From contig CAYWSB010000002.1 in NCBI GenBank assembly GCA_964460465.1, forward strand, positions 70,921 through 134,920: DNA of 64,000 bases, read 5' to 3'. This document shows, in pieces, positions 19,167-27,214 of the stretch. The notes under the pieces are model-generated. The model was not told where the DNA came from. It made no database searches and worked only from the letters and a program-made list of their open reading frames with translations. A program made the position numbers and the translations under genes. Source of the stretch: SLRI01 sp964460465. Lineage in GTDB: Bacteria > Pseudomonadota > Alphaproteobacteria > Geminicoccales > Geminicoccaceae. The stretch's first letter is position 1; each line of letters starts with the position of its first letter.

Positions 19167-19881
19167 GTGGCCTCACGGGATGCTGCGGCCTCGATGGATT
19201 TCAAGGATCTGCAGCGACTGAGGGGCTTTGAGCCCGAGGCGCGCGAGAGGATTGCGCTCGTCCGGCACCGGCCATTCGAGCCCGGCTGGCGCGGGTCATG
19301 CCGTGGCTCATCGCCGAGCGTCCGGAGCTCGTCGAGACCTACCAGTCGGTGCCCGGGCGACCGGAGGCCACGTTTGGCAAGGCCGATCTGATCGCGAGCT
19401 TCCTGGGCATGCGGCCGGGTCAGGCACATTTCATCGGCCTCTACCGCCGTGGCACCAGCCGTTCCCTCGACCGCAGCACCTTCTGGTCGATCGTCGAGCA
19501 TCAGGCGTTGCGGGACTTGGGCTACGAAGGGTTTACGGCGGAGCAGGAGGCACAGGGCGGCACACTCCGCCAGTTCGAGCTCGAGCTGCTGCGGTCCTAC
19601 CCCGAATGGCGTGGCCGGATCGTCATCGATGACGAGCGGGACGGCAAATCCTATGTCGGCTCGGCCTGTCGCGCCGCGAATATTCTCGGCCGATGGCAGA
19701 GCTATGCCAGCACCGGACACCGCGGCAATCGTGACCTTCTGGGTCGCGATCCGTGACGTTCCGCTTCACGATTCTCGAGCGCGTGGCACCCGATCTCTCA
19801 CCTGCGGAGGTCACAGAAAAGGAGAAGAGCTGGAAGCGCCGACTGCATTCACGTGCACCTTTCGGCTTGAATGCCAACTGA
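19167..19881 (+). pseudogene. GIY-YIG nuclease-family gene broken by two frameshifts
   Basis: Three reading frames must be joined to recover one protein. From GTG 19167 (good Shine-Dalgarno GGGGAG) the first frame reads MDFKDLQRLRGFEPEARER through RHRPFEPG. Near 19285 it must slip by -1 into LARVMPWLIAERPELVETYQ, and this frame runs to 19756 with the GIY-YIG-like segment GKSYVGSACRAANILGRWQS. Near 19750 a second -1 slip gives TFRFTILERVAPDLSP and EKEKSWKRRLHSRAPFGLNAN, ending TGA 19881. That C-terminus, with E-x-x-W-K and GLN-x-N, is the usual end of these GIY-YIG nuclease proteins. Either two one-base deletions or two sequencing errors explain it. It sits between two paralogous minus-strand genes. 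Confidence 0.75.
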
Positions 19882-19993
19882 GCGAGCAACCTCATTCTCG
19901 GTGTTCACCGCGCGAGGCTGACGTTTCGGCCCCATCAACTAGGGCTGCGGAGCCAGACCCAGGGAGCCGTCCTGGCGCCAGGTCGCTCGCCGG

Positions 19994-21124
19994 CTACTCC
20001 TTCAGCATCGTGGCCAGAACGGGCACCAGCAACTCGGCCCGGGCCGCGTTCGCCAGCGCCGACGGGTGACGGTCGAGCTCGTGGATGTAGTACTCGGGCG
20101 CCAGTGCCGCGGCACTCTCGGCCAGTGAGACGTCAACCACAACCGCGCCAGTCGCGGCCTCCAGCCGGCGCGTCAGCGCGGCATTGTCGAGCGGCAAGCC
20201 GTTCAGCTGATCCGCCCCGATATAGGCGATCACGAAGTCCTGCCCGCGCTGGCGCGAGAGCTCGGCCAGGCGCGCGATGACCGCGACGTAGAGGTCGATC
20301 TCGGCCTCGGTCGTGCTCTCCCGGCGCAGCACCCGATAGGCGGTCTCCGCCACCTCGAAGACCCGTGAATGCCGGAGCGCCCGGTGCAGCGGCTCGGCCC
20401 CCTGCGCGGGGCAGACGCCGTCGCGGACGGGTCCGCCCGCGGCGAGCCGAAAGCGGGGCGCACCGCCGGACCAGCTCGGCTTGCAGGCGACCCGCTGGGC
20501 GTGCCAGGGGGCGGTGAGCAGGACGTTGACCTCGGCCTCGCTTTCGACGTCGCTCTCGAAAAGTGCCAGCGCCTGGTGCGGGCCGCCGCCGATGATGCCG
20601 AAGTTCGCAGCTTCCGCACCGAGCGACCGGGCGAGCGCAAAGGCCAGGGTCTCGTCGTCCTCGAGGCCCTCGCCGAAAGCGAAGGAGCAGCCGAAGAGGT
20701 CGAGCCGACCGGCCTCGTCGTCAGGCGTGGCCGGCGTCACCCGAAAGCCGTCCGGACCGATGGTGTAGGTGACGTCGAAAAGCGTCTCGCCGTCGCGCGA
20801 CACCTCCCGGATCGGATAGGCGCCAGCCGCCGGCAGCGGGCCGAGGTCGGTCATCGCCATGCCCTCGCGGTAGCGCTCGGCAATGCGCGTGCTCGCCGGC
20901 GATTCTGCCGGTCGCAGGACTGCGAGCGCCGCCTCGAGGATGGCGAGCGTCGCGAAGACCGAGGCCGCGACCGTGGCCGGGGTGGCCATTCGGCGCAAAC
21001 CGATCGGCGCCAAACAGAGCAGCGTGAGCCCGAGGAAGACCAGGGCGAACGAGCGGAGATGGGCACCGGCGCCGAGCGCCACCAGACCGGCGACGAGCGG
21101 CAGTACCAGGACCATCCTCGGCAT
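19994..21124 (-). CDS. Membrane-anchored SGNH/GDSL-hydrolase-like protein, copy 2
   Basis: 376 residues, a clear paralogue of the protein at 17844-19022. It has the same N-terminal membrane helices (LVAGLVALGAGAHLRSFALV) and matching blocks DLFGCSFAFGEGLEDDETL, GIIGGGPHQALALFESD, NVLLTAPWHAQRV and LDRHPSALANAARAELL. The predicted nucleophile Ser and the Asp/His pair are conserved in both. It has no signal beyond the membrane anchor. The two copies point the same way and are separated by a dead nuclease gene, so the tandem duplication is probably old or was later split by that gene. Function unknown. Confidence 0.72.
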   Translation of the reverse strand: MPRMVLVLPLVAGLVALGAGAHLRSFALVFLGLTLLCLAPIGLRRMATPATVAASVFATLAILEAALAVLRPAESPASTRIAERYREGMAMTDLGPLPAAGAYPIREVSRDGETLFDVTYTIGPDGFRVTPATPDDEAGRLDLFGCSFAFGEGLEDDETLAFALARSLGAEAANFGIIGGGPHQALALFESDVESEAEVNVLLTAPWHAQRVACKPSWSGGAPRFRLAAGGPVRDGVCPAQGAEPLHRALRHSRVFEVAETAYRVLRRESTTEAEIDLYVAVIARLAELSRQRGQDFVIAYIGADQLNGLPLDNAALTRRLEAATGAVVVDVSLAESAAALAPEYYIHELDRHPSALANAARAELLVPVLATMLKE

Positions 21125-21291
21125 TCTGATCCCTATACAGATCGGCCGTGGCCGTTGAAACCCGGGAATGCGCCCGGCCCCACGTACAGCATGCCGCGGC
21201 GGGGCCGGAGCCCGAGCTTGCCAGCTGGCCTGATCGGCACGGTGGCCCTATGAAGGCCCGGGCGACAACGAATGCCGCGGGAGGCGATGCG

Positions 21292-22272
21292 ATGACCACG
21301 AAGAGCGCGATCGAAAGGGTCCGCCTGGGGCGAACGAAGCTCGAGGTGACGCCGATTTGCTTCGGCACGTCGAGCCTCGGCGACATGCCGGACACCTACG
21401 GCTATGATGTCGACGAGGCACGCGCGCTGGCGACCGTGCGGGCGATCCTGGATGGTCCCGTCAACTTCATCGACACTTCGCGAAACTACGGCATGGGCCG
21501 TTCCGAGGCACGAATCGGCCAAGTGATCAAGGAGCGGGGCGGCCTGCCGCCGGGCTTCGTCGTCTCGACCAAGCTCGACCGCGATTTCGCGACCAGCCGC
21601 TTCGACGCCGCGCGCGCTCGACGCTCGCTCGAGGAGAGCCTCCAGGCCCTGCATCTCGATCGCGTCCAACTGCTGCACCTGCACGATCCGGAGCATGCGG
21701 TCGATCTCGACGAGATCATCGGCCCGGGCGGGGCGATCGACGAGCTCTTCAAGATGAAGGACGAGGGCCTCTGCGACGCGGTCGGGCTCGCCGCGGGGCG
21801 GGTCGACATCATGATGCCGATCCTGCGCGACCGGGAGTTCGACGCGCTGATCACCCACAACCGCTTCATGCTCACCAACCGCAACGCCGAGGCGATGCTG
21901 GAGCTGGCAGCCGAGCGCGGCATCGCGGTCCTGAATGCGGCACCCTATGCCGGCGGCGTCTTCGCCAAGGGCACGGCGGCGCACCCTCGCTACGTCTACC
22001 AGGAGGCCTCGGACGAGCTGCTCGCGCCGGTGCGCCGGGTCGAGGCCGTGTGCGCGAAGCACGGCGTGCCGACCGGCCCCGTGGCCCTGCAGTTCTCGCT
22101 GCGCGAGCCGCGGGTCACCGCGACCATCTGCGGTGTCTCCAAGCCCGAGCGGGTGCAGGAGACGCTGGACTGGGCCGCCTGGCCGGTGCCGCAGGCGGTC
22201 TGGGACGAGCTGGCGACGCTGCCCTTCGCGACCGACGACCCGGAGGCGACGCGGGCCTACAAGCTCGGCTGA
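21292..22272 (+). CDS. Aldo/keto reductase (D-threo-aldose 1-dehydrogenase-like)
   Basis: 326-residue (beta/alpha)8 NAD(P)-dependent oxidoreductase. The catalytic tetrad is visible as Asp and Tyr in FIDTSRNYGMGRSE, Lys in VVSTKLD and His in LLHLHDPE. The overall layout (GVSKPERVQETLDW near the end) resembles D-threo-aldose/L-fucose 1-dehydrogenases and pyridoxal dehydrogenases. GGGAGG precedes the ATG at 21292; an upstream in-frame extension is discounted. Its neighbours (denD-like gene and sugar ABC importer) support a sugar- or sugar-acid-oxidising role. Confidence 0.88.
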   Translation: MTTKSAIERVRLGRTKLEVTPICFGTSSLGDMPDTYGYDVDEARALATVRAILDGPVNFIDTSRNYGMGRSEARIGQVIKERGGLPPGFVVSTKLDRDFATSRFDAARARRSLEESLQALHLDRVQLLHLHDPEHAVDLDEIIGPGGAIDELFKMKDEGLCDAVGLAAGRVDIMMPILRDREFDALITHNRFMLTNRNAEAMLELAAERGIAVLNAAPYAGGVFAKGTAAHPRYVYQEASDELLAPVRRVEAVCAKHGVPTGPVALQFSLREPRVTATICGVSKPERVQETLDWAAWPVPQAVWDELATLPFATDDPEATRAYKLG

Positions 22273-22275
22273 GGC

Positions 22276-22593
22276 TCAGGCGCTGGCTTCGTAGAGCTCG
22301 AGCGCCCGGGGCATCCGCTCCTCCAGCTCGGCGATCCGTCCCTCGGGTGCCGGATGGGTGGAGAGCAGCGCCGGCGGCGTCGGCAGCTCGCCCATCCGCT
22401 CCCAGAGCGTGATCGCGGCCCTGGGATCGTAGCCGCCCAGCGCCATGTTCTCGAGGCCGAGAGCGTCGGCCTCGAGCTCCTGCTCACGGCTGAAGGGCAG
22501 GATCACGCCGAACTGGGCGCCAGCGCCGAGCAGGCCGGCGATCTCGTTGGCATAGCCGATGTTGCCGACCTGGAGGGCGGCGCCGACGAGACA
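22276..22593 (-). pseudogene. 5'-truncated M48-family metalloprotease remnant
   Basis: The minus-strand frame is open for 106 codons after a TGA at 22594-22596. It reads GAALQVGNIGYANEIAGLLG, PFSREQELEADALGLENMAL, GGYDPRAAITLWERMGEL and LLSTHPAPEGRIAELEERMP. This is the C-terminal third of an M48 peptidase; the E-x-x-x-D zinc-ligand helix (ELEADALG) is kept. The upstream half, with the signal peptide and HExxH zinc motif, is missing, and the sequence turns abruptly into the 3' flank of the denD-like gene. It cannot be catalytic. A shorter product from an internal GTG near 22506 is possible but implausible as an enzyme. Confidence 0.75.
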
Positions 22594-22632
22594 TCACGAA
22601 AAATGTATAGCATCGAGGCCGCCGCCACAAGC

Positions 22633-23616
22633 TCAGCCGGCAATCTTGCCGCCGAGCTCGTCGGCGATGTGCGCCTCGATGATCGCGTCGATCGAAGCGT
22701 CGGCGGCGTAGCCCATGTCGCGGGCGCGCTCCGACGCGAAGTTGTACGGCCAGCCGTCGACGATTTTCTGGATCTTGGTGTCGGGCACCTGCTTGACGCG
22801 GTCGGCCACCTTGTCGCCGGCGATGCGGCGCAACGCGTCGAGCGCGTCGCCGATCCGCACCGCGATACCGGGCAGCGTCAGGCTGCGGACCTGGCCGAAC
22901 GTCTCGCTCGGCAGCTCGGCGGTCTTGACGAAGGCGTCGATCACCCGCCGGGGGGAGAGGATGTACATGGTCGAATCGAGGTGCACCGGGCAGATCGCCT
23001 CTTGCCCAGCGAGCGGCTCCCGGATGATCGAGCTGGCGAAGGTGGAGGCCGCCCTGTTGGGCTTGCCCGGACGGACCACGATGGTCGGCAGCCGGAGCGA
23101 GCGGCCATCGATGTAACCCTTGCGGGTATAGTCCGCGACCATGAGCTCGCAGGCTGCCTTCTGCGTCCCGTAGGAGGTCTGCGGCGTCAGGTGGAAATCG
23201 TCGCCGATCAGCGCCGGCGGTGCCGGCACCGGGCCGCCGAAGACGGCGAGCGTGCTGGCGAAGATCAGTCGCGGCGCGGTGCCGAGGGCGCGCAGGCCCT
23301 CCAGGATGTAGCGGGTGCCGTCCAGATTGACCTTGTAGCCGAGATCGAAATCTTCCTCCGCATTGGCGCTGACGATGGCGGCGAGATGCACGACGAGGTC
23401 GAAGCCAGGCGCCAGGAGCTGGGCCGTCGCCACGTGGTCGGTGATGTCCAGCGTGGTCGTGGCGAGGCGTGGATCGGGGACGAGCTGTTCGAGGCCGAAG
23501 AGGTCGGCGGCGGTGATGTGCTCGATGGCCCGCCCGTCCACGCTGCCGGCGGCGAGCAGGCGTTCGGTCAGCTTTCGGCCGATGAAGCCGCCGGCTCCGG
23601 TGATGAGAATGCGCAA
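22633..23616 (-). CDS. denD: NAD-dependent epimerase/dehydratase, D-erythronate dehydrogenase-like
   Basis: 327-residue extended SDR. The NAD-binding motif GAGGFIG is at residues 7-13 and the active-site motif is SYGTQK (Tyr-x3-Lys). DenD-like features include VNLDGTRYILEGLRALG, FASTLAVFGG, RKGYIDGRSLRLPTIVVRPG and the invariant PNRAASTFASSIIREPLAG. DenD oxidises D-erythronate to 2-keto-D-erythronate in tetronate catabolism. The partner genes denK (OtnK) and otnC are not adjacent, so the exact substrate is uncertain. It is divergent from an ABC sugar importer operon that probably supplies its substrate. Confidence 0.8.
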   Translation of the reverse strand: MRILITGAGGFIGRKLTERLLAAGSVDGRAIEHITAADLFGLEQLVPDPRLATTTLDITDHVATAQLLAPGFDLVVHLAAIVSANAEEDFDLGYKVNLDGTRYILEGLRALGTAPRLIFASTLAVFGGPVPAPPALIGDDFHLTPQTSYGTQKAACELMVADYTRKGYIDGRSLRLPTIVVRPGKPNRAASTFASSIIREPLAGQEAICPVHLDSTMYILSPRRVIDAFVKTAELPSETFGQVRSLTLPGIAVRIGDALDALRRIAGDKVADRVKQVPDTKIQKIVDGWPYNFASERARDMGYAADASIDAIIEAHIADELGGKIAG

Positions 23617-23788
23617 GGTCGCCCCCCTCGTTGCTCTCGCGTCGTCGTCGCACCCGGCCGTCGTCGACGGCGGTGCCGCCCGGCGGCGCCGGTGATCGTT
23701 GTGTTGCAGCCAACCGCCGTCTGAGGCAAGGTGGAAGTCATCGGGCGCGAGCCGGACTCGCGACCCACGACACCATCAGGGGGTGCAA

Positions 23789-25123
23789 ATGTTCAATCGT
23801 TTTACGCGACGTGACACCATCAAACTCGGCGCCGGCGTCGGTGCTGCGGCCCTGTTAGGCAGCACGTCGCTAAGGGCCGAGATTCCCGTCGCGGATGTCA
23901 CATCACCAGACCTGCCGATCGAGGACGGCGCCAGCCTGCGGGTGCTCAGGCCGTCCAAGTTCGTCGACGGCGACGAGGTCCTCTTCCGCGAGAACACCGA
24001 AGCCTTCTCTGCTGCCACCGGCGTGCCGGTGCGCATCGACATCGAAGGCTGGGAGGATCTCCGGCCGAAGACCGCGGTGGCCGCCAATGTCGGCCAGGGT
24101 CCGGACGTCGTGCTGGCATGGTCGGACGATCCGCACAAGTTCACCGACAGCACGCTCGATCTGACCGATGTCGCAACGTACCTCGGCGAACGCTACGGCG
24201 GCTGGTACCCGCTGGCGGAGCGCATGGGGACCTCCGGTGGGCGCTGGATCGCGATGCCGATGGGCGCCTCCGGCGGCCGTGTATGCTACCGCAAGTCGAT
24301 GTTGGGCGAGATCGGCTACGACACCGTCCCGACCGATGTCGACGGCTTCCTCGAGATGAACCGGAAGCTCAACGCTGCGGGCACGCCCGGTGGCTTGGCC
24401 CTCGGCAACGCGGTTGGTGACGCCAATGCCTGGTGCCATTGGCTGGTCTGGGCCTTCGGTGGCGCCATGGTCGACGAGAACGACCAAGTCATCATCAACA
24501 GCCCGGAGACCATCGAGGCGCTGAACTACGGCAAGGCGCTCTACGAGACCTTCATCCCGGGCACGCTGTCGTGGCTCGACCCCTCGAACAACAAGGCCTA
24601 TCTCGATGGCCAGCTGAGCTGGACGCAGAACGGCATCTCCATCTATTACGCCGCAAAGCGGTCCGAGGATGCGACCATCCAGGCGATCGCCGAAGACACG
24701 TTCCACGCGCGGATGCCGATCGGCCCGGTGGGTCGCCCCACCGAGCGCTGCCTGATGGTCAACTCGATGATCTTCAACTACACTCAGTATCCGAACGCTG
24801 CGAAGCGCTACCTTCAGTTCATGATGGAGCATGAGCAGTACGACAAGTGGCTGACCGCCTCGATCGGCTATTGGGGACACCCGCTCAAGGCGTATGAGAG
24901 CTCGGAGATCTGGTCGGTCGATCCCAAGCACGAAGTGTTCAAGAGCGTCATCGCCGACTCGCAGTGGGACGGCTACAAGGGCAGCGTCGGCGAGGCCAGC
25001 GCGGCCGTGCTCTCCGATTTCGTGATGGTGCAGATGGTGGCCTCGGTCTGCGCCGGCCAGGCGACGCCCGAGGAGGCGGCGGCCGAAGCCGAGCGGCGGG
25101 CCCGTCGCTACTACCGCACCTAA
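23789..25123 (+). CDS. ABC sugar transporter substrate-binding protein (SBP family 1)
   Basis: 444-residue periplasmic binding protein with a Tat-type leader (FTRRDTIKLGAGVGAAALLG). It has the family-1 ligand-binding layout: ENTEAFSAATGVPVRIDIEG, NVGQGPDVVLAW, WCHWLVWAFGG and DGQLSWTQNG. ATG at 23789 is preceded by GGGGG. It is the first gene of an importer operon with two permeases, separated from them by a 13-bp perfect stem-loop. The Trp-rich pocket fits a carbohydrate ligand; the nearby denD-like gene suggests a sugar acid or polyol, but this is inference. Confidence 0.92.
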   Translation: MFNRFTRRDTIKLGAGVGAAALLGSTSLRAEIPVADVTSPDLPIEDGASLRVLRPSKFVDGDEVLFRENTEAFSAATGVPVRIDIEGWEDLRPKTAVAANVGQGPDVVLAWSDDPHKFTDSTLDLTDVATYLGERYGGWYPLAERMGTSGGRWIAMPMGASGGRVCYRKSMLGEIGYDTVPTDVDGFLEMNRKLNAAGTPGGLALGNAVGDANAWCHWLVWAFGGAMVDENDQVIINSPETIEALNYGKALYETFIPGTLSWLDPSNNKAYLDGQLSWTQNGISIYYAAKRSEDATIQAIAEDTFHARMPIGPVGRPTERCLMVNSMIFNYTQYPNAAKRYLQFMMEHEQYDKWLTASIGYWGHPLKAYESSEIWSVDPKHEVFKSVIADSQWDGYKGSVGEASAAVLSDFVMVQMVASVCAGQATPEEAAAEAERRARRYYRT

Positions 25124-25136
25124 GCTTGCAACTAAT

Positions 25137-25169
25137 GGCGACGCCGTCGTCCTGATCGACGGCGTCGCC
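25137..25169 (+). promoter_or_regulatory. Intercistronic stem-loop between binding protein and permease genes
   Basis: A perfect 13-bp inverted repeat (GGCGACGCCGTCG / CGACGGCGTCGCC) with a seven-base loop lies 13 nt after the binding-protein stop and about 35 nt before the permease start. There is no U-tract. Such hairpins in importer operons usually protect the upstream mRNA from 3' exonucleases or partly terminate, so that binding protein exceeds permease. Confidence 0.6.
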
Positions 25170-25203
25170 TTCGCGCAGACAGCGCTCGAAGAGGGGAAAG
25201 CGG

Positions 25204-26157
25204 GTGGCAGCGACGACGGACGCCTATGTCGCACGGCCGCGGCCGGACAACTGGCTGGCCCGGCTGTTCGACAACAAGACCTTCCTCATCGTCATCTGCA
25301 TGCTGCCGTGCATCGGGCTGCTGCTGCTGTTCTTGACCTATCCTCTAGGCCTCGGCGTCTGGCTCGCCTTCACCGATGCGCGGATCGGCCGCGCCGGCGA
25401 GTTCATCGGCCTTTTCAACTACGAGCTCCTGTTCACCGACCGTGTGTTCTGGATGTCGGTTTGGTGGACCATCTTCTACACCGTCGCCGCGACCATTCTG
25501 AAATTCGGCCTCGGGCTGTGGCTGGCGCTGCTCCTGAACCACTACGTCCCGTTCAAGTCGCTGCTCCGGGCGATCATCCTGGTCCCGTGGATCGTGCCGA
25601 CCGTGCTCTCCGCCATTGCCTTCTGGTGGATCTACGACCCGCAGTTCTCGATCGTCTCCTATGTCTTGGTCGACGTGCTGGGCTGGCGCGACACCTATAT
25701 CGATTTCCTCGGTCAGCCCTGGAACGCCCGCTGGTCGCTCATCGCCGCCAATGTCTGGCGCGGCATTCCGTTCGTCGCCATCTGCCTGCTCGCCGGGCTG
25801 CAGACCATCTCGCCCTCGCTCTACGAAGCGGCGATGATCGACGGCGCCAATGCCTGGCAACGGTTCTGGCACATCACCTTCCCGATGCTCATGCCGATCC
25901 TGGCGGTCGTGCTCACCTTCTCCGTGATCTTCACCTTCACCGATTTCCAGCTGGTCTATGCCATTACCCGCGGCGGGCCGGTGAACTCGACGCATCTGAT
26001 GGCGACGCTGGCCTTCCAGCGCGCCATTCCGGGCGGCCAGCTCGGCGAGGGGGCGGCGATCGCGGTCGCCATGATCCCGTTCCTCGTGGCCGCGACCTTC
26101 TTCAGCTATTTCGCGCTGGCCCGACGCAAGTGGCAGCAGGGAGGCGACGATGACTGA
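25204..26157 (+). CDS. ABC sugar transporter permease (MalF/UgpA-type)
   Basis: 317-residue inner-membrane permease with six predicted helices, starting with FLIVICMLPCIGLLLLFLTY. The EAA loop that docks the ATPase is visible as SLYEAAMIDGANAWQRFWHI (about residue 205). The start is GTG at 25204 with a GAGGGG-type binding site. The last eight bases overlap the next permease gene (GATGACTGA), so the pair is coupled. It forms a heterodimer with the product of the next gene. Confidence 0.93.
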   Translation: MAATTDAYVARPRPDNWLARLFDNKTFLIVICMLPCIGLLLLFLTYPLGLGVWLAFTDARIGRAGEFIGLFNYELLFTDRVFWMSVWWTIFYTVAATILKFGLGLWLALLLNHYVPFKSLLRAIILVPWIVPTVLSAIAFWWIYDPQFSIVSYVLVDVLGWRDTYIDFLGQPWNARWSLIAANVWRGIPFVAICLLAGLQTISPSLYEAAMIDGANAWQRFWHITFPMLMPILAVVLTFSVIFTFTDFQLVYAITRGGPVNSTHLMATLAFQRAIPGGQLGEGAAIAVAMIPFLVAATFFSYFALARRKWQQGGDDD

Positions 26158-27082
26158 GGCTGCGGCAGCGCGCCCCGCGGTCCGGCCACTCGAAGACGCC
26201 CCGCCGCCGCAGGTTCACGCGCCCGAGCGCCAGGGGGCGATCAACTGGGATTCGCTCCCCCGGCGCATCGTCACGATCTACACGCCGCTGATCTGCTTCG
26301 TGATCGTCCTGCTTTTCCCCTTCTATTGGATGACGATCACCGCCATCAAGCCGAACGACGAGCTCTACAATTTCCGCGAGCACAATCCGTTCTGGACCAG
26401 CTCGCCGACGCTCGCCAACATCAACAAGCTGCTGTTCGAGACCGACTATCCGACTTGGCTGATGACCACGATGACCGTGGCGGTCGTAGCCACCTTCATC
26501 TCCGTCTTCGCCTCGGTACTCGCCGCCTACGCTATCCAGCGGCTGCGCTTCAAGGGCTCGCAGTGGGTCGGCCTCTCGATCTATCTCGCCTATCTCGTGC
26601 CACCCTCGATCCTGTTCATCCCCTTGGCCACCATGGTCTTCCAGCTCGGGCTGTTCGACAGCCCGATGGCGCTGATCCTGACGTACCCGACCTTCCTGAT
26701 CCCGTTCTGCACCTGGCTCTTGATCGGCTACTTCAAGTCGATTCCCTACGAGCTCGAGGAGTGCGCCCTGATCGACGGTGCCTCCCGCCTGCAGATCTTG
26801 TGGCAGATCACCCTGCCGCTCGCCGTCCCGGGCCTGATCTCGGCCGGCATCTTCGCCTTCACCCTGTCCTGGAACGAATTCATCTACGCGCTCGCCTTCA
26901 TCCAGTCGGCCGAGAACAAGACGGTCCCCGTGGCGGTCCTGACCCAGCTGGTCGAGGGCGACGTCTACCACTGGGGCTCGCTGATGGCGGGGGCTCTTCT
27001 GGGCTCGATCCCTGTCGCCATCTTCTACTCGTTCTTCGTCGAGTACTACGTCTCGAGTTTGACCGGCGCGGTGAAGGAGTAG
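26150..27082 (+). CDS. ABC sugar transporter permease (MalG/UgpE-type)
   Basis: 310-residue inner-membrane permease. A long cytoplasmic N-terminus precedes the first helix (YTPLICFVIVLLFPFYWMTI). The EAA motif is PYELEECALIDGASRLQILW, and TLSWNEFIYALAFIQS is typical of the MalG group. It overlaps the preceding permease gene by eight bases. No MalK-type ATPase gene follows, so the importer must borrow an ATPase encoded elsewhere. Confidence 0.93.
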   Translation: MTEAAAARPAVRPLEDAPPPQVHAPERQGAINWDSLPRRIVTIYTPLICFVIVLLFPFYWMTITAIKPNDELYNFREHNPFWTSSPTLANINKLLFETDYPTWLMTTMTVAVVATFISVFASVLAAYAIQRLRFKGSQWVGLSIYLAYLVPPSILFIPLATMVFQLGLFDSPMALILTYPTFLIPFCTWLLIGYFKSIPYELEECALIDGASRLQILWQITLPLAVPGLISAGIFAFTLSWNEFIYALAFIQSAENKTVPVAVLTQLVEGDVYHWGSLMAGALLGSIPVAIFYSFFVEYYVSSLTGAVKE

Positions 27083-27214
27083 GTCGGGGCGCCGCGACGG
27101 CTCCAGGCTGCGGCACCCCGCCCGTTACATCACGCCCCGGCTATGGCATAATCGCGACGTCGGGTCGCTGGTGCCGGCCCGGCCATGCAGTGAATTGCGG
27201 CTGGGGGGGAAAGC

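Noticed and set aside
19285..19756. Programmed -1 frameshifting in the GIY-YIG gene
   Set aside because: Neither shift site has a slippery heptamer or an obvious downstream structure, and two shifts would be needed.
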